A stretch of 64,000 nucleotides of DNA from Flavobacterium sp. 1 (GCF_002797935.1 NZ_PGER01000001.1:3906001-3970000); one strand, 5' to 3'; numbered from the stretch's first letter, positions 28,998 through 39,123 are shown. The notes: generated by a model not told the origin, from the letters alone. A program made the numbers and translations.

Positions 28998-31856
28998 TTA
29001 AGGATTAATTGTCAATGAAGCAAACCATTGCTGACCTATTGAACCCGCACCTATTACTTGGATATAATCTTTGCCTCCAATATTAGTAGCCCCTACTTTG
29101 AATAACAATTTACAAGCTGGAACAGCATAATTGATTTGAGCATCTACTACAGTGGTAGACGGAATCATTCCATCAGCAAAAGAAGATTGCCACAAATACT
29201 CCGAGTTCCATCTAACATTCGTATTAAATCCAAAATTTTTAAACAATTTGGCATTTCCCAATGATGCTTTTACTCTATGCTTAGGAGTATTGAATCCAGT
29301 TACAAATCCAGGATCCTCAGATTGATCAAAATTTAATTGAGAGTAATTATAATTCGCACCTAATTCAAAATCTTTATATACTTTTTTAGACATACCAATA
29401 CCAAAACCCAATGAAGCAACATCCGCAGTAGTATTCGAATACACTTGGTAAATTCTTCTGTCACCTCTTATCAAAGCTTTTGTAGCACTTAATTCTTCTG
29501 CTGGATTAAAAGCCGCATTCACATCCCCATAATAAACTCCAGCTACTCTAGAAGTATTCAAGAAATGATTGTACTGATTGTAATATCCATTGATATCTAC
29601 TGAAAAATCATTATTAATTATCGTTCTATACCCTAATTCATAGGCTTTCACTTCTTCAGGACGCACTAGATTAACATTTGCTACTTTCAACAAGGCGGCC
29701 GCAGTTGCTTGCTCAGTAACATTAGTAGCAACAGCATAAGCCGCACTAAAAGCCTGCAAAGAAGTTAAAGTATATGATTTATTGTAAGCATCCGTCCCAT
29801 CCATTACAACAGTTGTAGTTGGATTTCCTGCGGCTGTATATGCAGCTTGACCTGCAGCACTTACATTTCTAACTTCAGAATAACGTACTAAATTCTCAGG
29901 AGCAGAACCAATTAAAGCAAATGGCCCTAAATCAAGTCCGATATACTGATCCTGTGTGGTTGGATTTCTAAAACCTGTTTGGTAAGAAACTCTAAAATTG
30001 TGTGTTTTCTGAGCACCTGCAGAGTACACAACAGAAACTCTTGGAGATACATTACCATCAAAATTTTGACTTTTATCATAACGTATAGAAGCAACCAATT
30101 TTAAACGTTCCTCCATAAATAATTTTGAAGCTTGAGTATAAACCCCAAATTCATTATAACGGATTGGTCCGTCATAATCAGTAAAAATTGAACCGCTGGA
30201 ATTCATTTCGTATTGGCGGGCAGAACCTCCGACTTGAATTTCAGCAAACTTAATTAGTTCTTTAAAATTATAATTTACATCAGAATGGTATATTTTTGAC
30301 TGATCCGTAAATTTAGCTCCTTCAGTAAAGTCAGGATTGGATTTAACAGTATTGAGCGCATTTGCAAACTCAGGAGTTCCCGGCTCAAATCTTACCCCTC
30401 GAGGTGCTGACGGATTAGTAGGATCCGTATTAGGCACTAAATTCAAACCTGGAGAAACATTGGTATCTGCAAAAGTCCGTGCATAATTTGCAGCTTCATT
30501 GGAATCAAGCCCTAAAGCAGCAGATGATAATTGAAACGATGTCGCATAATCAGTAAACCAGTTAGTATCCGATTTAGCCATTCTTTGCACATTCCAACCC
30601 GCGAAACGCATATCATACGAATTTCCAGCATCTTCAGAAGATTGATAAGCTCTAGCAAAAAAGTTTTTCCCCTTCACTTCGATTCTCGTCTGACTCATAA
30701 AGAAATCATTCAAAGCATATCTATTCGCTCCTTGGTAAATAGTATTTCCAAGACCCAACTTATATTGAAGTATAATCTCAGTATCATTTGCCCATGGCTT
30801 AAAATGCATAGAAAAATCAGCTTTTACACTATTTACTTTATTATCATTTAAATCTTTTTCACGATATCCGGTTCTGCTTACCTGCCCGACATTAGTAATA
30901 AAAGTAGTCACCTCGTCTCCATAAATATTCAACCCGTCATAATTTTGATTTCCATCATGACCTATAGCACCACCAGTCATACTTCTTCTATCATCAGCTA
31001 TCCATTCGGTAGCTTTCATATAATTAAAATTAGCTTTAACTGCAAAATGTTTACTAAAAGCAGTAGCCGCCCTAATTCCCATATCAAAATAGTCATTGGT
31101 TCCGGCAACATCTTGAGAAGTCTGCCCATATTTTACATAAGAGCTGATTCCCTGATAAACAAAAGGACTCTTGCTGTTCATGAATAAAATTCCATTGAAT
31201 GCATTTGCTCCATATAAAGCAGAAGAAGCTCCCGGCAAAAGCTCCACACTAGCTACATCAATATCCGAAAGACCAATTAAGTTGCCTAAAACAAAGTTCA
31301 ATGCTGGAGATGAATTATCCATACCATCAACCAGCTGCATAAAACGGGTATTTCCTACTGCGGCAAACCCTCTGGTATTAACAGTTTTGAATGAAATACT
31401 GCTCGTATTAAACTGCACTTCTTTCAAATTTTCTAAACCATCATAGAAAGTTGGTGCTGTTGTACTTTTTACCTGCTGGATGCCCATTCTTTCAATTGTA
31501 ACAGGTGACTGTAATACTCTTTCAGGAGCTCTCGAAGCAGAAACAACAATTTCATTTAATTTAGTCTCTTCTGAATCTAATTTTACAATAACTTTTTGAC
31601 TAAATGATTCCACAGAAATATCGGAAGAACTATAACCGATAGCTTTAATTTCAAGAGAAAAAGGAGGTGTTTGCTTAGTAATTAAAACAAAAGAACCATC
31701 ATAATCCGAAACCGCTCCTTCCTTTGTTCCTGCCACATTAATACTGGCACCTGCTATTGGCTGATTTTTTTCATCTGTAACAACCCCTTTGATGGAATTT
31801 TGCGCAAAAGATATGCTACAAAAGAATAATGTTAAAAAAAGTAAATACAATCTCAT
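28998..31856 (-). CDS. TonB-dependent outer-membrane receptor with carboxypeptidase-regulatory-like domain
   Basis: 952 residues: a signal peptide (MRLYLLFLTLFFCSISFAQ); a CarboxypepD_reg-like beta-sandwich (residues ~22-105, IKGVVTDEKNQPIAGASINV); a plug domain (~115-230, NEIVVSASRAPERVLQSP, with VELLPGASSALYGANAFNG); and a 22-strand-type beta-barrel ending in WFASLTINP. It imports a substrate using TonB energy. No SusD partner is present, so it is not a canonical SusCD pair. The downstream SGNH lipoprotein is its likely partner. Plug motif ALYGANAFNGILFMNSK is intact. Confidence 0.93.
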   Translation of the reverse strand: MRLYLLFLTLFFCSISFAQNSIKGVVTDEKNQPIAGASINVAGTKEGAVSDYDGSFVLITKQTPPFSLEIKAIGYSSSDISVESFSQKVIVKLDSEETKLNEIVVSASRAPERVLQSPVTIERMGIQQVKSTTAPTFYDGLENLKEVQFNTSSISFKTVNTRGFAAVGNTRFMQLVDGMDNSSPALNFVLGNLIGLSDIDVASVELLPGASSALYGANAFNGILFMNSKSPFVYQGISSYVKYGQTSQDVAGTNDYFDMGIRAATAFSKHFAVKANFNYMKATEWIADDRRSMTGGAIGHDGNQNYDGLNIYGDEVTTFITNVGQVSRTGYREKDLNDNKVNSVKADFSMHFKPWANDTEIILQYKLGLGNTIYQGANRYALNDFFMSQTRIEVKGKNFFARAYQSSEDAGNSYDMRFAGWNVQRMAKSDTNWFTDYATSFQLSSAALGLDSNEAANYARTFADTNVSPGLNLVPNTDPTNPSAPRGVRFEPGTPEFANALNTVKSNPDFTEGAKFTDQSKIYHSDVNYNFKELIKFAEIQVGGSARQYEMNSSGSIFTDYDGPIRYNEFGVYTQASKLFMEERLKLVASIRYDKSQNFDGNVSPRVSVVYSAGAQKTHNFRVSYQTGFRNPTTQDQYIGLDLGPFALIGSAPENLVRYSEVRNVSAAGQAAYTAAGNPTTTVVMDGTDAYNKSYTLTSLQAFSAAYAVATNVTEQATAAALLKVANVNLVRPEEVKAYELGYRTIINNDFSVDINGYYNQYNHFLNTSRVAGVYYGDVNAAFNPAEELSATKALIRGDRRIYQVYSNTTADVASLGFGIGMSKKVYKDFELGANYNYSQLNFDQSEDPGFVTGFNTPKHRVKASLGNAKLFKNFGFNTNVRWNSEYLWQSSFADGMIPSTTVVDAQINYAVPACKLLFKVGATNIGGKDYIQVIGAGSIGQQWFASLTINP

Positions 31857-32110
31857 TTGGCTAAATTTTCTTGGTTAATGAAGCCAAATTACGTATATTT
31901 TTTAATTATCAATAAAAAAAATAAAAAAACTTATTGTTATTATCACAAAAACAACAGTATTGATAATAATATTGTATTTTCATAAATTGCATAATTATTA
32001 ATAAAATAATGACTTATTCGTGTAAAATATTATGCATACATAGTAATTTAGCAATTTCTTTAAATTTATCATAAAAATTTACAACGTTTTCGTAAAAAGC
32101 AAAAAGCAAA
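31857..32110. other. AT-rich intergenic region upstream of the TonB receptor
   Basis: About 250 bases, extremely AT-rich, with no coding frame; with the terminator that follows, the gene-free stretch is about 310 bases. On the minus strand TAATTTG near 31895 resembles a -7 box with a one-base spacer deficit. No repeat recognised. Confidence 0.4.
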
Positions 32111-32137
32111 AAAAAGCGAGAACAAATCTCGCTTTTT
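32111..32137 (-). terminator. Terminator of the GT5-DUF4270-glmS operon
   Basis: 11-bp stem AAAAAGCGAGA / TCTCGCTTTTT around a 5-base loop. It lies 27 bases past the glmS stop and is flanked by A/T runs on both sides. Confidence 0.92.
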
Positions 32138-32164
32138 AAAAAAAATATGTAATTCTATTTCTAT

Positions 32165-34012
32165 TTATTCAACCGTAACCGATTTAGCTAAATTTCTAGG
32201 CTGATCCACATTACATCTTCTCATTACAGCTATATGATATGATAAAAGCTGTAATGGTATTGTAGTAATCAGTGGGGATAAAGCATCTGATGTTTCCGGA
32301 ATTTCAATAACATAATCAGCTAATTCACGAACTTGTGTATCACCTTTAGTTACAACTGCAATAATTTTACCGCTTCTGGATTTAATTTCCTGAATGTTAC
32401 TGACAATTTTATCGTAGTGCCCTTGTTTTGGAGCAATTACAATAACTGGCATCAATTCATCAATTAATGCAATTGGTCCGTGTTTCATTTCTGCAGCAGG
32501 ATAACCCTCGGCATGTATATACGAAATCTCTTTAAGCTTCAAAGCCCCTTCAAGTGCTACAGGAAAATTGTAACCACGACCAAGATACAAACAATTAGGA
32601 GCGTCCTTAAAAATAGCTGCTATCTCCATTGCTTTTACATTAGTTTCTAAAGCCTCTTTCACTTTTTCCGGAATGATTTCCAATTCCTGAAGATAAGTAT
32701 GAAAATCAGAATGAGTTAGAGTTCCTTTAGCTTTAGCTAAACGCAAAGCTAACATTGTCAAAACAGTAATTTGAGTAGTAAATGCCTTTGTCGAAGCTAC
32801 CCCAATTTCTGGCCCAGCATGCGTATAAGCTCCTGCGTGAGATTCTCTGGAAATAGAAGATCCTACTACATTACATACGCCAAATACAAATGCTCCATGA
32901 TCTTTTGCTAATTTTATGGCAGCCATCGTATCAGCTGTTTCACCTGATTGTGAAATTGCAATTACAACATCTTTACTGTTAATGATTGGATTTCTATATC
33001 TAAATTCAGATGCATATTCAACTTCAACAGGTATTCTGGCAAACTCTTCAATAACATACTCAGCAACCAAACCTGCGTGCCAAGAAGTACCGCAAGCCAC
33101 AATTATAATGCGGTCAGCATTTAAAAACTTCTCAATATTATCTTCAACACCTGCCATTTGGATAATTCCTTCATTAGCATGTAATCTCCCTCTATAAGTA
33201 TCTTTTATTACGCTTGGCTGTTCGTAGATTTCTTTCAGCATGAAATGATCATAACCTCCTTTTTCAATTTGCTCCAAGTTCATTTGAAGCTCCTGAATAT
33301 AAGGATCAACAATAGAGTCATCTTTAATTTTACGGACTTTCATCGGTTTATGCAATCTAATATTGGCCATTTCCCCGTCTTCAAGATACACTGCATTCGT
33401 AGTATACTCAATGAATGGAGAAGCATCTGAAGCAATAAAATATTCACCTTCGCCAATTCCAATCGCTAATGGACTGCCAAGTCTTGCCGCAACAATTTCA
33501 TTTGGTGTTTTTTTATCAAAAACCGCAATAGCATAAGCTCCAACAACTTGATTTAATGCTACTTGAACCGCTTTCCCTAATTTTAATTTTTCCTTTTTCT
33601 GAACTTCTTCAATAAGATTAATTAAAACTTCAGAATCAGTATCAGAAGCAAAAGTATAACCTCTTTTTATCAGCTCCACTTTCAACGGAGCATAATTTTC
33701 AATAATCCCATTGTGAATAATCACTAAATCTCCTGAATTAGAAACATGAGGATGTGAATTTACATCATTTGGAACACCATGAGTTGCCCAACGCGTATGA
33801 CCAATTCCAATCGATCCATTTAAAGTAATTTCATTTTGAGCCTTAATTTCTAAATCAGAAACTTTGCCCTTGGTTTTTGATAATTTTAAGAATTCCCCAT
33901 CATACAGCATAACTCCAGCACTGTCATATCCACGATATTCTAACCGCTTAAGTCCTTTTATTATAATAGGATAAGCTTCTCTATGACCAATATATCCAAC
34001 AATTCCACACAT
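32165..34012 (-). CDS. glmS: Glutamine-fructose-6-phosphate aminotransferase (isomerizing)
   Basis: 615 residues. It makes glucosamine-6-phosphate for peptidoglycan and LPS. The N-terminal nucleophile Cys2 is in MCGIVGYIG, with the glutaminase motif GHTRWATHG. Two SIS domains follow (IVACGTSWHAG and SQSGETADTMAA; LYLGRGYNFPVALEGALKLK), and the C-terminus ends NLAKSVTVE. It follows the DUF4270 lipoprotein gene by 8 bases, so it is probably the last gene of a three-gene operon. No glmS ribozyme is expected or seen. Confidence 0.98.
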   Translation of the reverse strand: MCGIVGYIGHREAYPIIIKGLKRLEYRGYDSAGVMLYDGEFLKLSKTKGKVSDLEIKAQNEITLNGSIGIGHTRWATHGVPNDVNSHPHVSNSGDLVIIHNGIIENYAPLKVELIKRGYTFASDTDSEVLINLIEEVQKKEKLKLGKAVQVALNQVVGAYAIAVFDKKTPNEIVAARLGSPLAIGIGEGEYFIASDASPFIEYTTNAVYLEDGEMANIRLHKPMKVRKIKDDSIVDPYIQELQMNLEQIEKGGYDHFMLKEIYEQPSVIKDTYRGRLHANEGIIQMAGVEDNIEKFLNADRIIIVACGTSWHAGLVAEYVIEEFARIPVEVEYASEFRYRNPIINSKDVVIAISQSGETADTMAAIKLAKDHGAFVFGVCNVVGSSISRESHAGAYTHAGPEIGVASTKAFTTQITVLTMLALRLAKAKGTLTHSDFHTYLQELEIIPEKVKEALETNVKAMEIAAIFKDAPNCLYLGRGYNFPVALEGALKLKEISYIHAEGYPAAEMKHGPIALIDELMPVIVIAPKQGHYDKIVSNIQEIKSRSGKIIAVVTKGDTQVRELADYVIEIPETSDALSPLITTIPLQLLSYHIAVMRRCNVDQPRNLAKSVTVE

Positions 34013-34020
34013 AGTTTTTC

Positions 34021-35634
34021 TTAATTAGCTTTAGTATAATAGATTTCAAATTTTACACGCTTGTCATAATTCACATCATTACTTGGAATATTATTTCCAA
34101 AGACAATAGCTCCTAATGGGTTTATCACTGAAGCCATTGGAACATATAACGGAATACCCGTTTTGTCTTTTAGAGCATAAAAAACAAATTTATTAATATC
34201 TTCGGTGACCACCAAACCCAATTCAACATTGGCTGAAGTAGATGATTTAACAAGATTTCGGATATGTTCTGTTATTCTAAATTTATATGAATAACCTCCT
34301 CCTGTTGCGTCTTTAGAAATAATACCGCCAAAAACAAACTTATTATTTTTGGAATTTGAAGCCGCTGTAGCATCACCATAATCCGCCAAGACTTTATGGT
34401 TCGTATAGTCATACAAATAAATTCTCTGCGGGTAATAGCTAGTCGTCATAGCAGCCGTATTTAAATGAAAAGTTAAATTAGCTTGATTAATAAGACATTT
34501 GTTTCTTCTCAAATCGTCCAATTGATCTGGAACCCCATTTGGAACATCAGTCAATTCTAAACCATGATTATCCGTTGGGTCAAATAAACTCAAAACAGAC
34601 ATCGATCCTTCCCCTCCTTTTAAATATAAATTAGCAACACCTTGAGCTTTAACCGCATCAGTAGCTGTTTTTGTAGCATCAGTATAATTGGCATTAGTAT
34701 TACTTTGATTCAATAAACTAACCGTATTTCCAGTCAAATTCAACACAAATGTTTTTTCCGTTTCAACCGCGCTTACAGTCTCTGTATAAGTAATTGTTAT
34801 CTTTCCTGCTTTAAAATTAATCATTGCCAACTCACCTGAACTAGCTTCAATATTGAAAAACAAACCTCTAAAATAATTCGTAAACACATTATTATCAACC
34901 AAAGAACCTGCTGGCGCATTCAATATTTTAGCTGTAAAAAAAGCAGTATTCAAATTCAGCTGCATTGCCGGAGGAGTCCAAGTGGTTACATCTTTGCCGC
35001 CTGTAGTGGTTTTCACAGAGTGTTGAGAAGGATCAAAAAAGAATGCAGAATTTTGAGCAGTGTCTGCATCATCGTTTAAAGCATTCCCTATTATATTTTG
35101 AGTAAAATCCGAATATTGGTCGTTATAATATTTTTGAGATTGTGTCAATTGATCCTCTGGATCTAAATTTCTCAAATAATAACCAGACTCATGAACACTG
35201 AGCTTCATTTTTGCCTTAGCAGGCCCATAAATAGAATCTAAAATATACACAGTTTTTCCTTCACTGTCAACTGTTGCGTCAGGATCTTTATGACCGAAAT
35301 AAGGAATAGACAAAACAACGCTTTTTATTTTTGCAGTAGTTAAATCAAAAGTTGGGTTTACAGATGCCATTGTAAGCTGCGTTACAAAAGTTGCAGTAGT
35401 AATACCAAAAGAAGGGTTATCATACACTCCAAAAGCATTAATATCCAAATTATTCGACTGAACAGCATTTATTTTTTCATTGTATGCAACAACTGGAAAT
35501 TCTTCCTTTGTAATACCAAAAGAATTATCCCCTATAATATCTTCACCAACAACGCTGAATTCTTTATCACATGAATTTAAAAGGAGAATAAAAAAAAGAA
35601 AAGGAAATGTTTTAAAAAAAGAATTTTTAAGCAT
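34021..35634 (-). CDS. DUF4270 family lipoprotein
   Basis: 537 residues. A lipoprotein signal peptide ends at Cys22 (FFILLLNSC). The sequence then follows the DUF4270 pattern of flavobacterial outer-membrane-associated proteins (EFSVVGEDIIGDNSFGI near the start, beta-rich Ser/Thr/Asn-rich body, GGIISKDATGGGYSYKFRIT near the end). Function is unknown; DUF4270 members sit in operons with cell-envelope and carbohydrate genes. It lies between the GT5-like gene (21-base gap) and glmS (8-base gap). Confidence 0.85.
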   Translation of the reverse strand: MLKNSFFKTFPFLFFILLLNSCDKEFSVVGEDIIGDNSFGITKEEFPVVAYNEKINAVQSNNLDINAFGVYDNPSFGITTATFVTQLTMASVNPTFDLTTAKIKSVVLSIPYFGHKDPDATVDSEGKTVYILDSIYGPAKAKMKLSVHESGYYLRNLDPEDQLTQSQKYYNDQYSDFTQNIIGNALNDDADTAQNSAFFFDPSQHSVKTTTGGKDVTTWTPPAMQLNLNTAFFTAKILNAPAGSLVDNNVFTNYFRGLFFNIEASSGELAMINFKAGKITITYTETVSAVETEKTFVLNLTGNTVSLLNQSNTNANYTDATKTATDAVKAQGVANLYLKGGEGSMSVLSLFDPTDNHGLELTDVPNGVPDQLDDLRRNKCLINQANLTFHLNTAAMTTSYYPQRIYLYDYTNHKVLADYGDATAASNSKNNKFVFGGIISKDATGGGYSYKFRITEHIRNLVKSSTSANVELGLVVTEDINKFVFYALKDKTGIPLYVPMASVINPLGAIVFGNNIPSNDVNYDKRVKFEIYYTKAN

Positions 35635-35655
35635 ATTTATTCGTAAAAGATTGAT

Positions 35656-36462
35656 TTATAACAACATGTTTTGATAGAACTCAGTATAGGCTACTGCAAA
35701 TTCGTCCTTAAATTTCAAAGGTAAAAAAGGTTTATTGGAAGATTCTATAAATTTTGTTAAACTTGGCGAGATCCCGTCAGAAGCAATGATAACAGCATCT
35801 GAATTACGGACAGTAGTTTTCATAATATTTTCGTAGTTAGGAACTTCTAATTCGGAAATGGCTTCATTAGGAATACCGTCAAAACGCACTTTATTTATCA
35901 TTTCAGCATCTAATGTTCCGTCAAAAGACTGGCTGTAAACAGAGGTAACTATCTTAGTGTCCGAAAACAACGCTTCATTTTTATAAAAATGCTTCATATA
36001 AACTGGCAGCATAGCAGCCATCCAGCCGTGAACGTGAATAATGTCTGGAACCCAGTTTAATTTTTTTACAGTCTCCACTACACCTTTTGCAAAAAAGATA
36101 GCACGTTCGTCATTATCAGGATACATCACTCCTTCTTCATCTGCAAAAGTGGCTTTTCTCTTAAAATATTCTTCGTTATCAATAAAATAAACTTGAATTC
36201 TCTCTTTTGGAATAGAAGCAACTTTAATAATAAGAGGCATGTCCAAATCATTCACCACCAAATTCATCCCAGAGAGCCTGATCACTTCATGTAATTGATG
36301 TCTTCTCTCGTTAATATTTCCATACCTTGGCATAAAAATTCTAATTTGCCCTCCTTGATCATTAATCATTTTTGGTACGTCATAAGACATTAATGAAACC
36401 TCATTTTCAGCGAGATAAGGCACAACTTCAGATGATACGTATAATATCCTCTTATCTTTCAT
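35656..36462 (-). CDS. Glycogen/starch synthase catalytic-like domain, N-terminal half only
   Basis: 268 residues matching the N-terminal GT5 Rossmann domain of starch/glycogen synthases: RILYVSSEVVPY, the GGQIRIFMPRYGNI stretch, and PDIIHVHGWMAAMLPVYMK. The ADP-glucose-binding C-terminal half of a complete synthase (about 470-500 residues) is absent, and no second open frame supplies it. The usual KTGGL motif reads AENEVSLMSYDV here. It may therefore not make glycogen. It is the first gene of the operon with DUF4270 and glmS, and is divergent from panC. Flavobacterial homologues of similar length are known to me, so this is probably not a truncation artefact. Confidence 0.8.
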   Translation of the reverse strand: MKDKRILYVSSEVVPYLAENEVSLMSYDVPKMINDQGGQIRIFMPRYGNINERRHQLHEVIRLSGMNLVVNDLDMPLIIKVASIPKERIQVYFIDNEEYFKRKATFADEEGVMYPDNDERAIFFAKGVVETVKKLNWVPDIIHVHGWMAAMLPVYMKHFYKNEALFSDTKIVTSVYSQSFDGTLDAEMINKVRFDGIPNEAISELEVPNYENIMKTTVRNSDAVIIASDGISPSLTKFIESSNKPFLPLKFKDEFAVAYTEFYQNMLL

Positions 36463-36499
36463 AGTATAAATTGATTAATTATTGGCAATAAAAACCACG

Positions 36500-36507
36500 C
36501 AAAATTA
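36500..36507 (-). promoter_or_regulatory. Candidate -7 box of the GT5-DUF4270-glmS operon
   Basis: Plus-strand CAAAATTA is TAATTTTG on the minus strand, a full TANNTTTG match 37 bases before the start at 36462. No -33 TTG is evident at the usual spacing. Confidence 0.45.
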
Positions 36508-36538
36508 CAAAATTTTATGCAGTTATAGACTAAAATAT

Positions 36539-36546
36539 TAAGTTTG
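36539..36546 (+). promoter_or_regulatory. Candidate -7 box of panC-panD
   Basis: TAAGTTTG on the plus strand, 23 bases before the panC ATG. It stands back to back with the minus-strand box at 36500-36507 in a 107-base divergent region. Confidence 0.5.
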
Positions 36547-36569
36547 CATCTAATTTAAACAAAACAGCC

Positions 36570-37418
36570 ATGCAGATTTTTGACGGAAAAACAGCTTTAA
36601 TGGATTATTTAAGTTCAATAAAGACTACAAAATCTTCAATTGGATTTGTTCCAACAATGGGTGCTTTACATAAGGGGCATCAGTCGCTGATGCTTCAATC
36701 AACACGGGAAAACGACATAACAGTTGTAAGTATTTTTGTAAATCCAACACAATTTAACAATCCGGAAGATTTAGAAAAATACCCCCGTACACTAGATGAA
36801 GATGTCATCAAAATTTCTCAAATAAACCCGAATATTATTGTTTTTGCCCCGACGGTCGTAGATATGTATGAAGGAAAAACCTTGTCACAGTCATTCGATT
36901 TTGACGGTCTGGAAAATAAAATGGAAGGAAAGTTCAGACCCGGCCATTTTGACGGGGTCGGAACTATTGTAAAAATCCTTTTCGAAATTATTCAGCCCAC
37001 AAGAGCCTATTTTGGGGAAAAAGACTTTCAGCAAGTGCAGATTGTAAAAAAAATGGTCGAGAAAAACCATTTACCCGTAGCAATTGTTGTTTGTCCCATT
37101 TTGAGAGAAACCAACAACTTAGCTATGAGTTCTCGAAATGAACGCTTAACTTTGCAACAAAGAAAAGAAGCAGCCATCATTTATAAAATACTAAAAGAGG
37201 CTAAAAATAAATTCACAAATAATAGCGCCCAAAAAACAGCTCAATGGGTTCAAAAAGAATTTGACAAAAACAAAGAATTCACTTTAGAATACTTTGAAAT
37301 TGCAGATGAAGATACACTTTCAACCTGCATCCGAAAAAATAAAAATAAAAAATACCGAGCGTTTATCGCAGTGTTTATAAACAGCGTACGCTTAATAGAT
37401 ACAATTTCTTTAAATTAA
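36570..37418 (+). CDS. panC: Pantoate-beta-alanine ligase (pantothenate synthetase)
   Basis: 282 residues. It joins pantoate and beta-alanine using ATP. Visible are the nucleotidyltransferase motif PTMGALHKGHQSL (residues ~28-40), SIFVNPTQF, GEKDFQQVQIV and MSSRNERL. It is followed after 6 bases by panD, which makes its beta-alanine substrate, so the two form an operon for coenzyme A precursor synthesis. Confidence 0.97.
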   Translation: MQIFDGKTALMDYLSSIKTTKSSIGFVPTMGALHKGHQSLMLQSTRENDITVVSIFVNPTQFNNPEDLEKYPRTLDEDVIKISQINPNIIVFAPTVVDMYEGKTLSQSFDFDGLENKMEGKFRPGHFDGVGTIVKILFEIIQPTRAYFGEKDFQQVQIVKKMVEKNHLPVAIVVCPILRETNNLAMSSRNERLTLQQRKEAAIIYKILKEAKNKFTNNSAQKTAQWVQKEFDKNKEFTLEYFEIADEDTLSTCIRKNKNKKYRAFIAVFINSVRLIDTISLN

Positions 37419-37424
37419 AATACC

Positions 37425-37775
37425 ATGCAAATTCAAGTTGTTAAATCAAAAATTCACCGTGTAAAAGTCACAGGAGCCGACTTAAATTACATCGGAAGCA
37501 TAACTATAGATGAAGCATTATTAGAAGCATCAAATATAATAGAAGGAGAAAAAGTATCCATCGTAAACATTAATAATGGAGAACGTTTTGATACTTATGC
37601 TATTGTTGGAGAGAGAAATTCCGGAATAATTACACTGAATGGCCCTGCAGCGCGAAAAGTTCAAAAAGACGACATCATCATCATCATTTCGTATGCTACA
37701 TTAGACTTTGAAGAAGCAAAAACATTCAAGCCATGGATTGTTTTTCCTAATGAAAACGACAACTCTTTAACATAA
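37425..37775 (+). CDS. panD: Aspartate 1-decarboxylase
   Basis: 116 residues. Pyruvoyl enzyme making beta-alanine from aspartate. The self-cleavage site Gly24-Ser25 lies in [10 protein letters not shown], and Tyr and Thr residues of the active site are in the [11 protein letters not shown] and [14 protein letters not shown] segments. Directly downstream of panC. Confidence 0.96.
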   Translation: MQIQVVKSKIHRVKVTGADLNYIGSITIDEALLEASNIIEGEKVSIVNINNGERFDTYAIVGERNSGIITLNGPAARKVQKDDIIIIISYATLDFEEAKTFKPWIVFPNENDNSLT

Positions 37776-37858
37776 CAGTTTAACTGTCATTTGTCACGAT
37801 ACAATAATAATTGTTTATATTGCACACTATTTCTTATAAATAACCAACCCCAAACAAT

Positions 37859-39121
37859 ATGAAACATTTATTAACAGTATTACTAGCCCTTTTTTCCTTT
37901 TCTTGTTTTGCACAAATAAAGACAGTCAGTTTTAACTCTGAAAAATTAAAAGAAAAAAGAGATATTTATATCTCATTACCTGCTTCCTATGAAAAAAACA
38001 AAACCAAACAATACCCATTATTGGTTTTATTAGACGGAGATAATTTATTAAATCCTTTTACTGGTGCATTAACTTATGGTTCTTATTGGAATGATTTACC
38101 AGAAGTGATAATTGTAGGCATAAATCAAAACAAAAACGGTCAAAGAAACATAGATTGCGGAGTTGATCCTGTAACAGGAATACCTGATGGAAAAAGTGTA
38201 GATTTCTTCGATTTTATTTCTCTAGAACTTATTCCTATGATTCAAAAGGAATACAGAATAACCAATTTCAAAATTATAGCTGGGCATGACACAACCGCCT
38301 CTTTTTTAAATTTCTTTTTATATAAGGACAAACCATTATTTAACGCATATATCTCATTAAGCCCGGAATTACCTATAAATATGGAACAAACACTACCAGA
38401 TTTACTAGCAAATTCTAAAATCCCTCTTTTTTATTATTTATCAACAGCCGATGGTGATGAGAAAAAAATGAGAGAAAGAATTCTAAATCTTGACACAAGT
38501 CTAAAAGCGATTAAAAACCCAGAATTAAATTATAAATTCGAAGATTTCAAAGAAGCCTCTCATTATTCTCTGGTTTTGCATTCGATTCCTTCAGCTTTAT
38601 ATCAAATTTTTTCAGCAGCAGAGCCAATATCTGTACTGGAATACAAGACTAAAATAGCCACTCTCAAAGAAGGCTATGTAGATTATTTGAAAAAGAAATA
38701 TAATATTATTGAAAATTCATTTGGTATAAAAAACCCAATCCGAATAAGTGATTTTAAAGCTATCGAAGCCGCAATTCTGGAAAACAAAGATTATAACGAA
38801 CTAGATGCCTTAGCAATTCTTGCCGATAAAAATTATCCAAAAAGCATGTTGGGAGACTATCAGCTGGCAATAATGTTTGAGAAAAAAGGAGATAATCCAA
38901 GAGCCGTACGTTATTACATGTCAGGTTTTAATAAAGAAGAAATTGCCGATCTGACCAAAGACATGATGTTTGCCAAAGCGGAAGAATTAAAAAAGACCTA
39001 TGCTAAAAAACCAAAAATAAAAGGCAAAGTAGGTCAAGACACTTCAGCAGATGTAAAAACTGATACTCCAGCAACAGATGTTCCCACAACTGAAACACCA
39101 ATTACTGAAGAAAAAAAATAA
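37859..39121 (+). CDS. Alpha/beta-hydrolase-fold esterase-like protein with altered nucleophile site
   Basis: 420 residues with a signal peptide (MKHLLTVLLALFSFSCFAQ). The fold is that of the esterase D/IroE-type family: RDIYISLPASYEKN, YPLLVLLDGD, then the nucleophile elbow. The elbow should read GHSxGG but here reads AGHDTTASF, so Asp144 replaces the Ser. A late His is present (EASHYSLVLHS). The C-terminus (residues ~320-420) has a tetratricopeptide-like helix pair and a Lys- and Thr-rich tail. Because the classical nucleophile is missing it may be a non-hydrolytic relative. It lies between panD and radA, with only 2 bases to radA, so the two are probably co-transcribed. Confidence 0.78.
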   Translation: MKHLLTVLLALFSFSCFAQIKTVSFNSEKLKEKRDIYISLPASYEKNKTKQYPLLVLLDGDNLLNPFTGALTYGSYWNDLPEVIIVGINQNKNGQRNIDCGVDPVTGIPDGKSVDFFDFISLELIPMIQKEYRITNFKIIAGHDTTASFLNFFLYKDKPLFNAYISLSPELPINMEQTLPDLLANSKIPLFYYLSTADGDEKKMRERILNLDTSLKAIKNPELNYKFEDFKEASHYSLVLHSIPSALYQIFSAAEPISVLEYKTKIATLKEGYVDYLKKKYNIIENSFGIKNPIRISDFKAIEAAILENKDYNELDALAILADKNYPKSMLGDYQLAIMFEKKGDNPRAVRYYMSGFNKEEIADLTKDMMFAKAEELKKTYAKKPKIKGKVGQDTSADVKTDTPATDVPTTETPITEEKK

Positions 39122-39123
39122 CA

